A stretch of 42,670 bases of DNA. Origin: Gammaproteobacteria bacterium (lineage in GTDB: Bacteria > Pseudomonadota > Gammaproteobacteria > Pseudomonadales > Azotimanducaceae). The stretch spans positions 1 to 42,670 of the forward strand of contig JAPOVY010000130.1 of the NCBI GenBank assembly GCA_026707905.1. Direction: 5' to 3'. Under the pieces are notes generated by a model. It had not been told where the DNA came from. It ran no database searches and worked only from the letters and a program-made list of their open reading frames with translations. The translations under genes were made by a program, and so were the position numbers. Below, one piece after another: positions 24,667-33,287 of the stretch. Within the stretch, counting starts at the first letter, position 1; every line of letters starts with the position of its first letter.

Positions 24667-26073
24667 CTAGTCCGATGTTGTACTTTTTACTTTTTTGAAA
24701 CGCCAGCCGTGCATGATGCTGCCGTAATGGTTGAATACCTTCCGCGCATCCTCATTATTAAAAGGGTAGTCTGCACCTAGTTGACGTGCGACCGCCAAAC
24801 CGCTGACAAAGCATGTTTCCTGGCTGTTAATCAATACATGTGCGCCACAATGGAACGTCCGTCGTTTACCTTGAATTAGGCGGAATAGAGGGACAGTTGT
24901 CGCAACGTGACGCACGTCATGGACTACGTGTTGGAACCACCAACGACCGACGATGCGTTCAGGATCGATCTCGCTATTAGGGTTATATGTCACGAGACAA
25001 GGTTTATCTGATTTACCGACCCATGGTTGTTGATTGTGCATGATGTAGGTGATCTCATAGTTGTCCGGTCTCATCCCATATTGGGCGATGTGATTACTCC
25101 TGGTTGAAAGAACTTCAACGTCGTCTTCAGGCAAGACTGACGCATCGGAATGAACGATGGCGTGATTATGAAGTTCACTCTCATACCGAATTGACGAGAG
25201 TATGTAGTTCTCGAGGCGTGTCGGTTGATCGAGAATCATCATCGTTTGGTTCGCGTTACAGGCGAAAACAACGTCATCAAACGTCTCAGTTGAACCGTTT
25301 TCGTCTTCGATTACTACATGTGATGGGCGACGATAAACCTTCCTAACCGGTCGATTGAGGTAAATCTTGTCGCGGAAATCGGACGACATCGACTCGTAGA
25401 TTCGACGTGTTCCTTGATCCCAAGTTTGCATCGGTGTCGCGGATTCGATGTCGAAGAACTCGAGATAGCGTGCGAATAGTGCTGCAGGCATGTCGAATAC
25501 ATTCGTCGCCATAAGAAAGTTGACGAACATCGGCTTGAGTACTTGATTTCTGAACTCGCCCGACAGTCCGTTCCGATTGAGCACATCCCGCATGCTCATG
25601 TAATTGAATGGATTAAGTGCATTCAGAATCTTTGAATTTGCCCGAGTTAACCAGCCGAATTTTTGAACTCGTTTCAAGATCCTTTGGAATTTCGTAATTT
25701 CCGATTGCAGTTGAGCACGTAACTCCGAGTCGAAATCGTGGGCATAAATGCGGTCACGGTAACGCACGCTATAGTTGAATCGAGTGCGTACGAGTTCGAT
25801 GCCATATTTCTCGAGCAGTAATAAAACGTGGTGATAAACAGAAGGAATACAGGCTGTCACAGAAATGTCGAACGGGATCGAGCTACCGTCATCTTGCGGC
25901 ATATCCGCCGTAACGGCGTTCCCACCAATTCGTGCCTGAGCTTCGTAAATCCTGAAATCAAAACGGTCAGAATGCTGACTCAAACCCCAAGCAGTCGCCA
26001 AACCAGAAATGCCTGCGCCCACGATGGCTATACGACGCGGTGTCGACCCAGGTTGTATATCGCTTTCAGTCAC
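24667..26073 (-). CDS. FAD-dependent oxidoreductase (COG2907-like)
   Basis: This 468-residue flavoprotein has an N-terminal FAD-binding motif, RIAIVGAGISGLATAWGL (near residue 14), followed by YEAQARIGGNA. The middle contains a long helical region (DSELRAQLQSEITKFQRILKRV) and the DDVVFACNANQTMMIL turn. The end contains FVSGLAVARQLGADYPF, the second FAD contact. This resembles predicted NAD/FAD amine-oxidase-like proteins of the COG2907 type, often found near fatty-acid-modifying genes, though no cyclopropane synthase is seen here. The start is GTG 26073, with no clear ribosome binding site; two copies of GATTAGGT (26078-26085 and 26088-26095) lie just upstream. Likely in one operon with the SDR and PhyH genes; the reaction is unknown. 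Confidence 0.78.
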   Translation of the reverse strand: MTESDIQPGSTPRRIAIVGAGISGLATAWGLSQHSDRFDFRIYEAQARIGGNAVTADMPQDDGSSIPFDISVTACIPSVYHHVLLLLEKYGIELVRTRFNYSVRYRDRIYAHDFDSELRAQLQSEITKFQRILKRVQKFGWLTRANSKILNALNPFNYMSMRDVLNRNGLSGEFRNQVLKPMFVNFLMATNVFDMPAALFARYLEFFDIESATPMQTWDQGTRRIYESMSSDFRDKIYLNRPVRKVYRRPSHVVIEDENGSTETFDDVVFACNANQTMMILDQPTRLENYILSSIRYESELHNHAIVHSDASVLPEDDVEVLSTRSNHIAQYGMRPDNYEITYIMHNQQPWVGKSDKPCLVTYNPNSEIDPERIVGRWWFQHVVHDVRHVATTVPLFRLIQGKRRTFHCGAHVLINSQETCFVSGLAVARQLGADYPFNNEDARKVFNHYGSIMHGWRFKKVKSTTSD

Positions 26074-26214
26074 GTTCGATTAGGTGTGATTAGGTAGGTG
26101 CATTTTGCGAACTTACTCCGAAGTCTCTCATTTTGGATCGACATATCCGCGATTTGGCGACGGAACTACCAACTTGTACGACGCGCCTCAACGCACAGAT
26201 TGCAAAACCTGAAC

Positions 26215-26242
26215 GCTGCTGCGTAATACGTGTCGCGGCAGC
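26215..26242. other. Hairpin in the leader of the M48 protease gene
   Basis: GCTGCTGCG (26215-26223) and CGCGGCAGC (26234-26242) can pair with a single mismatch around a 10-base loop. The structure lies about 85 bases before the preferred TTG start of the protease, inside the 252-base divergent gap (26074-26325), which otherwise shows nothing coding. No T-run follows, so it is not a terminator. Confidence 0.3.
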
Positions 26243-26325
26243 AATGTAAAGAAAAGTCCCGCTTGCATAATTCCATCCGCGTTAGTTTCCTGCAAATCGT
26301 CGAATTCTCAAGTGAATTGTCGAAA

Positions 26326-27408
26326 TTGAACGTAATCAAGTACTCGGTAAAGCTCCTATTCAGTTGTGTCACGGTAGCGCTTTATATCGGTTGCGCCTCA
26401 ATCGATGTGCCACGCGTGACCCCTCAGGAATTGGCAGTAGAACGTCAGCTGCAACTAGAACACACGCTGACAGAAGGATTCGATCAAATTGCTCGTATAC
26501 ACAACTTACTTTGGCCGTTACTCGAGCGTAATACCGACTTTTGCCGTGGTATGACCACGCGCTCCATCGGATTACGTCATACTTCGCCACGCGGTGGATC
26601 CGGACAAAGCGCCGTTGAGCGAAGGGCGCGAGATGCCGTCTTCGACTTCAATGAGCGACCTGTAATTTATGCGGTTGCAGAGGGTTCGCCAGCTGATACG
26701 GCAGGTCTGAAACCGAATGATCGGATTGTTGCCGTCGGTAGGTGGACTTGGACAGCCGAGAACGCGAGTGATTTCAATCGGTCCCTACAGCGTCGGCTAG
26801 ACGCGATGGTTCGGCGTGGCGACGTCGTACTGGCGATTGAACGGGACGGTGAGCGAATGAGTATAGATATGACGCCGATACGTATCTGTAATGTTGATCT
26901 AAGTCTGAAGCCGACACTCGAAGTGCAAGCACGAACCAACGGGCGTGAAATTGTGGTCACACTCGGTATGGCTGAACGCCTAGACGATGAGCAAATCCGT
27001 ACCGTATTAGCTCACGAGCTCGCCCATTGCACGATGGGTCATATCACGCGAACGAGTGTGAACTCTGGGTTGGGCTTAATGTTTGATTTGGCTTTCTTAA
27101 CTCAACGTGTATGGCTTGGCGGCGTATTCTCAAGGTTATCTAGGGATGCAATGTCAATCAGTATAGAACGGGAAGCCGACTACGTCTCAATGTATCTCCT
27201 AGCAAACGCAGGTTTCGATACGTCAGACCGCGCACAAATATGGCGTGAGCTCGCAGATGAAGTTACGTTTAGATCTTCATTTTTTACCACACACCCCTAC
27301 AGTCCTGAGCGGTATCTATTACTAACTAAAACGCACGACGAGATCGACCGGAAGCGAGAATCGGGGGAAGATGTAGTTCCCAATGGGATGCGCCTTCGTC
27401 GACGCTGA
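26326..27408 (+). CDS. Lipoprotein M48-family metalloprotease with a PDZ domain
   Basis: This zinc protease acts at the membrane on the periplasmic side. From the TTG at 26326 it begins NVIKYSVKLLFSCVTVALYIGCAS, a lipoprotein signal with Cys at about residue 23. The frame is open to GTG 26230, but that start would put 32 non-signal residues in front. A PDZ-like domain follows (VIYAVAEGSPADTAGLKPNDRIVAVG, about residues 115-182). After it comes the M48 catalytic domain with HELAH (about 230-234) and third ligand EREAD (about 281). The C terminus gives HPYSPERYLLL. M48 lipoproteins of the BepA/LoiP type act in outer-membrane quality control; a PDZ placed before the catalytic site is uncommon. 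The substrate is unknown. Confidence 0.82.
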   Translation: MNVIKYSVKLLFSCVTVALYIGCASIDVPRVTPQELAVERQLQLEHTLTEGFDQIARIHNLLWPLLERNTDFCRGMTTRSIGLRHTSPRGGSGQSAVERRARDAVFDFNERPVIYAVAEGSPADTAGLKPNDRIVAVGRWTWTAENASDFNRSLQRRLDAMVRRGDVVLAIERDGERMSIDMTPIRICNVDLSLKPTLEVQARTNGREIVVTLGMAERLDDEQIRTVLAHELAHCTMGHITRTSVNSGLGLMFDLAFLTQRVWLGGVFSRLSRDAMSISIEREADYVSMYLLANAGFDTSDRAQIWRELADEVTFRSSFFTTHPYSPERYLLLTKTHDEIDRKRESGEDVVPNGMRLRRR

Positions 27409-27453
27409 AGTTCGCCGTAATAAACGACACTAACGATCTAACGGAGAACGACA

Positions 27454-28902
27454 ATGAAAGCAATCATGGTGATGTACGACTCGCTCAATCGCCATATGCT
27501 GCCGAACTACGGCTGTGATTGGACTTTAGCGCCTAACTTCAAACGTCTCGGCGAGCGCGTGGTGACATTCGACAACCACTATGTTGGTAGCATGCCATGT
27601 ATCCCAGCGCGGCGTGAGCTCCACACGGGACGGCACAACTTTCTACACCGTTCGTGGGGACCGTACGAGCCATTTGACGACTCGACATTCTCGATATTGC
27701 GCGACATCGGGATTTACACGCATCTCGTTTCGGATCACTATCACTACTGGGAGGACGGTGGAGCGACCTATCACCATCGCTACTCAAGTTGGGTCAATGT
27801 GCGTGGTCAGGAAGGCGACGCGTGGAAAGGCGAAGTAAAAGACCCTGAGCTGCCTGATCACCTCGGTCGCGTCACAAGGCAGGATTGGATTAATCGTAAA
27901 TACATGCAAGAGGAAGCGCTGACACCGCAAGCTAGGACGTTTGCAGGAGGTCTCGAATTTCTAAAGACGAACTGCGATGAAGACAACTGGTATCTCCAGA
28001 TTGAGACATTTGATCCGCACGAACCATTCTTTACGCTAAAACAGTGGAAAGATCGTTACAACTACGCGTGGGACGGACCACATTTTGACTGGCCAAAGTA
28101 CGAGCGCGTCAGCGAAGATCCTGATGCGGTTGAGTACCTTCGTCATCAATACGCCGCATTACTTACACAATGCGACCATTACTTAGGCACGGTAATCGAT
28201 TTCATGGACGAGCACGACATGTGGGAAGACACGATGTTGATGATCGTCACGGATCATGGGTTCTTATTGGGTGAACATGACTGGTGGGGCAAGATGCGGA
28301 TGCCTTGGTATAACGAAACCGCGCACATTCCCTTCTTTGTTTGGGATCCTCGCACTAGGAAACGGAACGTAAGGCGACAAGGTTTAACCCAAGCGATTGA
28401 CGTTGGACCAACCTTGCTCTCGTACTTCGGGCTTGAAAAACCACAAGACATGCAAGGATTTGATTTAAAGCAGCTGAACTTTGACGGTACCTCTGTTCGC
28501 GATGCATCAATCTACGGGATGTTCGGGGGACACGTAAACGTCACGGATGGTGAGTTCGTCTACATGCGAGCGCCGACAGAAGGCAACGGACCGCTAAACC
28601 ACTACACGCTCGTCCCGATGCACATGCGTAGTCCATTCAGTACGAATGAACTCGCTGCGATGAAGTGGCATGAAGGCTTTAGCTTCACTAAAGGTTGTCC
28701 AGTCATGCGGATTCCAGCACCTGGTATGGCTCGAGTTACTTCTGAATTCAAGACTCAACTCTTCGACTTGAAAAACGACCCAGAACAGGTTAACCCGATT
28801 GAGGATCAGAACGTTGAATCTCGAATGGTTGAACTCATGCGAGAGGCGATGACACGCAACGACGCACCGCCTGAACAATTCGAACGGCTCGGACTAAACT
28901 AG
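27454..28902 (+). CDS. Type I sulfatase, cytosolic
   Basis: The 482-residue enzyme hydrolyses a sulfate ester. The formylglycine site is Cys49 in SMPCIPARRELHTGR, matching the C-x-P-x-R signature, so the matching formylglycine maturation is needed. Metal and substrate residues are visible: Asp9 (MVMYDS), a DPHEPFF stretch, and TDHGFLLGEHDWWGK. No signal peptide is present, unlike most exported sulfatases, so the substrate must enter the cell or be made inside. ATG 27454 has GGAG nine bases upstream. It leads a cluster with a PhyH oxygenase, a Gfo/Idh dehydrogenase and an HpaI-like aldolase on the opposite strand, suggesting the breakdown of a sulfated small molecule or sugar (inference). Confidence 0.9.
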   Translation: MKAIMVMYDSLNRHMLPNYGCDWTLAPNFKRLGERVVTFDNHYVGSMPCIPARRELHTGRHNFLHRSWGPYEPFDDSTFSILRDIGIYTHLVSDHYHYWEDGGATYHHRYSSWVNVRGQEGDAWKGEVKDPELPDHLGRVTRQDWINRKYMQEEALTPQARTFAGGLEFLKTNCDEDNWYLQIETFDPHEPFFTLKQWKDRYNYAWDGPHFDWPKYERVSEDPDAVEYLRHQYAALLTQCDHYLGTVIDFMDEHDMWEDTMLMIVTDHGFLLGEHDWWGKMRMPWYNETAHIPFFVWDPRTRKRNVRRQGLTQAIDVGPTLLSYFGLEKPQDMQGFDLKQLNFDGTSVRDASIYGMFGGHVNVTDGEFVYMRAPTEGNGPLNHYTLVPMHMRSPFSTNELAAMKWHEGFSFTKGCPVMRIPAPGMARVTSEFKTQLFDLKNDPEQVNPIEDQNVESRMVELMREAMTRNDAPPEQFERLGLN

Positions 28903-28944
28903 CTGTATGGATCGGACACTGAACTCTTCGAGTTTTGAGGAGAA

Positions 28945-30120
28945 ATGCAATCCATGAATGCACTACCGCGGCATAGCGGCGCTAGATCAGATTACGGCGA
29001 ACACGAAGAAGCGATTGTGCGCTATCGCGAAGAAGGAACGCATCGCGCATTGGCGATGAAAAATCGTGGTCCGCTAAAGCTTGACTCAGACGGCAAGGTA
29101 AACCAAGAGATCGTTGACGCATATAACGAGTTTGGTTTTTATGTCTTCGAACGTGTCATCTCTGACGCTGAACTGGCAGATCTCGAATCCGATCTTGCGG
29201 ATATGCTGGATCGAGCTCCGACCCAAAAAGGATCCAAGTTTGACCGACATGGGAGACCTGCACTCGGATCTGAAAACGAAGCACGTAGCGTTACTTTCGC
29301 AAAGCCTCTTGCGGATCCAGTCGGTGGTACGGATGCTGCATACGGTCGACATCAGGCAAAGATGATTGAACTGGAACCGCCGGAAGGTGCACCCAAAGAG
29401 ATCGTACAGCTCTTCAGCGGGGCGCTCCAGTTTTCCGAGGCATATCTTCGTCTATACGGTCATCCGAGTTTACTTGCATTTGCAGAGGCAATCCATGGTA
29501 AGGACTTCACGCCTTTCCACGAAGCGATCTGGATCAAACAACCAGGTCTTGGTGGTTCGGTCGCTTGGCATCAGGACGGTTTTACCCACTGGGATAGCCC
29601 CGAATTAGACGCTAACACTCATGGCTTCAACTACATGGCTCAGGTTTACGGCTGTGATGCGGAAAACGGACTCTGGGTCGTTCCTGGTACGCACCGAAAC
29701 GGGAAGTTAGATATCAAGCAGATGGTCATTGATGCAGGATCTGACCGGATACCCACCGCGGTACCGCTTATCTGTGCGCCTGGTGATGTTGCTGTTACTA
29801 ATCGGCAAGCCATCCACGGGTCATTCGCGAATACGAGCGACCGTTTCCGTATCTCAATGACGTATGGTTTTCATCGACGAAGTAGCGTGTTAAACGTTCG
29901 AAGTGGTGGTGTACACAGCGCGGTAACGGACTACACCGCTGACTACATTCGATCTCGATCGAAACTTATTCAGTTTGGTATTGAAGCGCGCAAGTTACGC
30001 TTTCCTGAAGAAGATCCATATGTCTACGAACCTTTTGCAGATATGGTGAGCGATTTTGCGTGGACTTCCGACCGCCTCGCGGAACTGAAGGACTACAACC
30101 TTCAAGATCTCGGCATCTAA
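28945..30120 (+). CDS. Phytanoyl-CoA dioxygenase (PhyH) family protein
   Basis: A 391-residue Fe(II)/2-oxoglutarate oxygenase. The iron-binding motif is SVAWHQDGFTHW, giving a His-x-Asp pair. The distal ligand is in NRQAIHGSFANTSDRFR, with the following Arg for 2-oxoglutarate, and the turn is VVPGTHRNGKL. The sequence FNYMAQVYGCDAENGLW carries the usual core strand. ATG 28945 has a strong GAGGAG upstream. It follows the sulfatase by 42 bases and precedes the Gfo/Idh gene by 3 bases, so all three are probably one transcript. PhyH proteins in such contexts often hydroxylate a carbon next to a leaving group, but the substrate is not visible. Confidence 0.9.
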   Translation: MQSMNALPRHSGARSDYGEHEEAIVRYREEGTHRALAMKNRGPLKLDSDGKVNQEIVDAYNEFGFYVFERVISDAELADLESDLADMLDRAPTQKGSKFDRHGRPALGSENEARSVTFAKPLADPVGGTDAAYGRHQAKMIELEPPEGAPKEIVQLFSGALQFSEAYLRLYGHPSLLAFAEAIHGKDFTPFHEAIWIKQPGLGGSVAWHQDGFTHWDSPELDANTHGFNYMAQVYGCDAENGLWVVPGTHRNGKLDIKQMVIDAGSDRIPTAVPLICAPGDVAVTNRQAIHGSFANTSDRFRISMTYGFHRRSSVLNVRSGGVHSAVTDYTADYIRSRSKLIQFGIEARKLRFPEEDPYVYEPFADMVSDFAWTSDRLAELKDYNLQDLGI

Positions 30121-30123
30121 CGC

Positions 30124-31140
30124 ATGACCGAAACTTCGCTGAAGATGGCGATGGTCGGATGCGGAGGTATTGCTCGAGCGCATTGGCACGGCATTCAAAA
30201 CCACGCTCCGCGAATTGACGTAACTGCTGTAGTCGACGTCGATGAAAGGGCTGCGAAGGAATTCGCGGATACGGTCGGTGCACGAGCTTATACGTCGCTT
30301 GAGCGCTGCGTCCATGAAAGCGGTGTCGATGCAGTGGATCTGATGCTCCCACATCACTTGCATGAATGGGGAGCCAATGCGTGCTATCGTGCAATGAAAC
30401 ATGTGGTTCTAGAAAAGCCGATCGCGATGGATACGGTAACGGCCGAACGCATCCTGAGTGGTGCAAAACGTGCCGGTGTCAAATTAATGGTTGCCGAACA
30501 AGCACAATACTGGATGGATGTCGTCGAAGCGCGTGCGCTAATCGATAAAGGCGCGATCGGCGACATTGTTACGGCAAAAGCGTGTTTTTACGATCCTCTA
30601 AAGTCTTTCGATAAAGACAACCTACCATGGCGATTTAAGCTCGCGAACTCAGGTGGTGGTATTAGTATCGACGGTGGTGCACACTGGATTCGGCCAATGC
30701 GGATGATGCTTGGTGAGATTGAAGAGGTTGTCGCAGCGACCGGTCGATTCATTCCAGAGATGGAAGGTGAATCAATCGCTCAGGCGATATTGAGATTTGA
30801 ATCGGGCGTCATCGGTACGTTTCAAGCGGTTCAAAGTACAGGTCGATTAGCGCCTATCGAAGATTTTCGGATTACTGGCACCAAAGGTGAGATCGTTATC
30901 GAGCGTGGACGTCAGGGGCGACTCCTACTCTATAACGCGGAACATCCCGATGGCAAGAACGTCATGAGTGCATTCGAAAGCAAAGCTGCGTCTTATGGCG
31001 TGGAACTCGCGGACTTTGCTAGTTTCGTTCTCGACGATACGCCACTTGCTGCACCGCCTGAATATGCGCTCGGTGAACTTCGAGCTGCGATCGCTATGTA
31101 TCGAAGTGTCGCAACTGGACGCTGGGAGAAGGTTTGGTAG
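30124..31140 (+). CDS. Gfo/Idh/MocA family oxidoreductase
   Basis: This 338-residue NAD(P)-dependent dehydrogenase probably acts on a sugar, inositol or related polyol. The cofactor motif is MVGCGGIARAH near residue 10. The EKP motif that marks the family is in VVLEKPIAMD at about residue 98. The catalytic region carries GGGISIDGGAHWIRPMR, with the conserved D and H. The C-terminal domain fits the family and the length is normal. ATG 30124 lies three bases after the PhyH stop, so it is coupled to that gene and part of the sulfatase operon. A role in oxidising the desulfated or hydroxylated product is reasonable inference. Confidence 0.9.
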   Translation: MTETSLKMAMVGCGGIARAHWHGIQNHAPRIDVTAVVDVDERAAKEFADTVGARAYTSLERCVHESGVDAVDLMLPHHLHEWGANACYRAMKHVVLEKPIAMDTVTAERILSGAKRAGVKLMVAEQAQYWMDVVEARALIDKGAIGDIVTAKACFYDPLKSFDKDNLPWRFKLANSGGGISIDGGAHWIRPMRMMLGEIEEVVAATGRFIPEMEGESIAQAILRFESGVIGTFQAVQSTGRLAPIEDFRITGTKGEIVIERGRQGRLLLYNAEHPDGKNVMSAFESKAASYGVELADFASFVLDDTPLAAPPEYALGELRAAIAMYRSVATGRWEKVW

Positions 31141-31197
31141 AGCCAACCATCTGTTGGACTCCCGTACTTAAGACTGATAGTCCATTCGACAGGCCAG

Positions 31198-31995
31198 TTA
31201 TATCGTCTCGAGGAGTTCTTTTAGTCCTCGACCAAGACGCGAGATTGCGGCACTATAAATAAAGCGATCCCAGCCAATACAGAAATGTCGAACTCCCATA
31301 TCGATGTAGCGTTTTGCCTGTTCAACTTCGCCGATCTCGATCCTTGGCGGCACGTCGTATTCGATCGATTTCTTTATCACGAGTTCTTCGTAGGCTCGCA
31401 GTTCGTTGCTGCCTTGCAATGATGGGTCACCTTTTGAAAAACTGAAGTCGGCCGGACCCCATTGGGTCATGTCGATGCCGCGTTCTTTTGCCCGTTCGAG
31501 CACGGAATCAATATTGTCTACAGTAACGGCTTTCTCGATCATGATCACGGACACGATCGATTCCAGGTCAGTGCCGTAGACGTCATTGTTGTAGCCCGAT
31601 AAGGCGGGTCGACGGAGCTTCACGCCCATCTTTGCATCGTTGCCAGGTTTATCAGGCCGTATCGCCTCGTGGCAAAGATCGACGTCCTCGGCGGTTCGTA
31701 CGTCGGTGAATAGAACCGACTTAAAGCCGGCGCCAAGCGCGACCTGCGCCCAAAACGCCTGTGCCTCCTGGTCCAGCTTGATCATTAACGGCAGGTTGCC
31801 GCATTGACCAGCGCGTGCTAAGTGATAAAGCATGCTCATATCAAAGGTCGAGTATTCACCTACGAACTCGGCGTAGTCAAAGAAACCTGAGTCGCCGATC
31901 ATTTCTGGAATATCGGGTTCGGCAAAGAGGAAGTGGGTGCCGATGGTGGGTAGCCCTCGATCTAGTTTTTGCCGGAAGGTGTTTTCCATGATCAT
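31198..31995 (-). CDS. HpaI/HpcH-like aldolase family protein
   Basis: From ATG 31995 this gives 265 residues with the pyruvate-aldolase (HpaI/HpcH) layout: a TIM barrel beginning LPTIGTHFLFAEPDIPEMIG, metal ligands in VIMIEK (Glu), and WGPADFSFSKGD (Asp). Family members usually cleave or form 4-hydroxy-2-oxo acids in the cytosol. The expected Asp/His pair of the first active-site loop (typically D-x-EH) reads EFVGEYSTF. The usual Arg strand is IKLD. Both are divergent, so the substrate, or even aldolase activity, is uncertain. A longer TTG start (32058) is possible but less likely. It is convergent with the Gfo/Idh gene and may complete the same pathway. Confidence 0.72.
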   Translation of the reverse strand: MIMENTFRQKLDRGLPTIGTHFLFAEPDIPEMIGDSGFFDYAEFVGEYSTFDMSMLYHLARAGQCGNLPLMIKLDQEAQAFWAQVALGAGFKSVLFTDVRTAEDVDLCHEAIRPDKPGNDAKMGVKLRRPALSGYNNDVYGTDLESIVSVIMIEKAVTVDNIDSVLERAKERGIDMTQWGPADFSFSKGDPSLQGSNELRAYEELVIKKSIEYDVPPRIEIGEVEQAKRYIDMGVRHFCIGWDRFIYSAAISRLGRGLKELLETI

Positions 31996-32120
31996 GAGTG
32001 TGTTCCGTTGATAAGACCTTAGTATTCGCTTACTTGGACTGGCTGTAGCGAGTCGCAATGTTACGGACGGTATCGGCGTACGTTTCCTGTTTTGACTCGT
32101 GAGGACGAAGAGGTTTAGTT

Positions 32121-32465
32121 ATGGATGTTCAGACGTTATTAGAGTCGTTGATCAGGAATGTGATCTGGTTGAAGTTTTTTGGCGTTTTCCTCATAGTTTA
32201 TGGCGTGATTCTGTGTGTAACGATCATCGGCGCTGTGTTCGGTTGGCTTCCGCTTTGGCTGGGTGTGCTTCTGTACTCTTCAGCGGATCGTTTGGATGCG
32301 GTTGAGGAGACGGCTAATGTGGAAGACGCTGTTGAGAGCATTGAGAAGATTTCACGCTTTTTCAAGATCAGTGGTATCGTGTCGCTAGTTTACGCTGTAA
32401 TTCTGGTGAGCCTGCTTGTGATTTTTTTTGGCCGTTGGTTTGTGTCGTTTATGGGATTGGGTTGA
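32121..32465 (+). CDS. DUF5362-like small membrane protein
   Basis: The 114-residue protein has two hydrophobic blocks separated by an acidic helix. The first is FFGVFLIVYGVILCVTII then WLPLWLGVLLYSSADRL; the acidic segment is AVEETANVEDAVESIEKIS; and the second block is FFKISGIVSLVYAVILVSLLVIFF. This matches the pattern of a small family (DUF5362-like) of inner-membrane proteins with no known function; the call is tentative. The ATG has AGAGG upstream. It lies directly before the AT-rich region of the mutagenesis cassette, but its own stop is 93 bases before imuA, and it has no obvious link to it. Confidence 0.6.
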   Translation: MDVQTLLESLIRNVIWLKFFGVFLIVYGVILCVTIIGAVFGWLPLWLGVLLYSSADRLDAVEETANVEDAVESIEKISRFFKISGIVSLVYAVILVSLLVIFFGRWFVSFMGLG

Positions 32466-32514
32466 GTTTTCAACGCATCTGTCTCACCGGAGGGTTTCAT
32501 ATTGAAGGAGAGCT

Positions 32515-32571
32515 ATAACTATATAAAATAACATATATACAAAGATATAGTTATCACTGTGACATTGACAG
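32515..32571 (+). promoter_or_regulatory. AT-rich palindrome and SOS-like site upstream of imuA
   Basis: ATAACTATAT (32515-32524) and ATATAGTTAT (32545-32554) form a perfect 10-bp inverted repeat around 20 very AT-rich bases. Two base pairs on, CTGT-N7-ACAG (32557-32571) overlaps the GTG start. It resembles a LexA box (CTGT-N8-ACAG) but is one base too short. The larger palindrome could be the true operator of a divergent LexA-type or other damage regulator, or a DNA-bending element. Confidence 0.4.
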
Positions 32572-33287
32572 CATCACTACTTTACGACACCGGGCTATGG
32601 CGAGCTCGCGACTTGAATGGCCGCCAAACAGCATCATGCGATCCCAGTCAAAGCACGGGATTCTCACAACTCGATGAGTTGTTGGTCAATGGGGGATGGC
32701 CACGTGCGGCTTTGGTGGAGGTCCTTTGCGATCGCTACGGCGTCGGTGAATTACGTCTGCTGGCGTCAGGTCTGACGAGATCTGTAAGAGACGCGTATTG
32801 GACGGTTTTGATCAATCCACCCTGTGTTCCCTATGCGCCAGCGTTTCAAGCATTGGGGATCAACGTCCACGAACTGATGGTCGTCCACCCAAGCACTCAT
32901 CAAGAGGCGCTGTGGTCATTCGAAGAGGTCATCGTGTCGGGTGCAACGCAGACAGTGTTGGCTTGGCTGAGTGAGAACGATCTTCAAGACAAACAACTAC
33001 GCCGAATCCAGGCCAAGAGCAAAGAACACGAGGTGTTTAGCGTGCTTTTTCGGCCGTTGTCTGTAGAGCAGCTGCCTTCAGCAGCGGAATTGCGCCTGAA
33101 GATCGAACGGCAAACAATCGATCGCAAACTGGTCCTCTCAATCATCAAGCGCCGCGGTGGCTGGCGAGTTGCTGATCTCGAAATCGATTTGCCTTGGGGT
33201 CCAACAGCAACTGATTCGCAACGTACGCGCCAGCTCCTTGCAGATTGGGAACGAACGCGTCGTGACATGAAAGCGGTTACGGTCTGA
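32559..33287 (+). CDS. imuA: Translesion mutasome RecA-like protein ImuA
   Basis: A 242-residue RecA-related protein that works with ImuB and DnaE2 in damage-induced mutagenesis. The segment SQSTGFSQLDELLVNGGWPRAALVEVL near residue 33 is the ImuA form of the RecA ATP-binding region, lacking the GK[ST] of an active Walker A. The C terminus contains RRGGWRVADLEIDLPWG. GTG 32559 is the likely start; no ATG is available in frame and no good ribosome binding site is seen. The stop overlaps the ATG of imuB by one base. The AT-rich palindrome sits directly before it. ImuA is thought to recruit or organise the complex rather than to hydrolyse ATP. Confidence 0.88.
   Translation: MTLTASLLYDTGLWRARDLNGRQTASCDPSQSTGFSQLDELLVNGGWPRAALVEVLCDRYGVGELRLLASGLTRSVRDAYWTVLINPPCVPYAPAFQALGINVHELMVVHPSTHQEALWSFEEVIVSGATQTVLAWLSENDLQDKQLRRIQAKSKEHEVFSVLFRPLSVEQLPSAAELRLKIERQTIDRKLVLSIIKRRGGWRVADLEIDLPWGPTATDSQRTRQLLADWERTRRDMKAVTV

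Noticed and set aside
29966-30466. 166-codon minus-strand open frame over the PhyH / Gfo-Idh junction
   Set aside because: It covers two well-supported genes antisense, has no ribosome binding site and no motif.
32557-32571. CTGT-N7-ACAG as a true LexA box of imuA
   Set aside because: The canonical site needs eight bases between the half-sites; this one has seven and overlaps the start codon. It is kept as a lead, not as a LexA box call.
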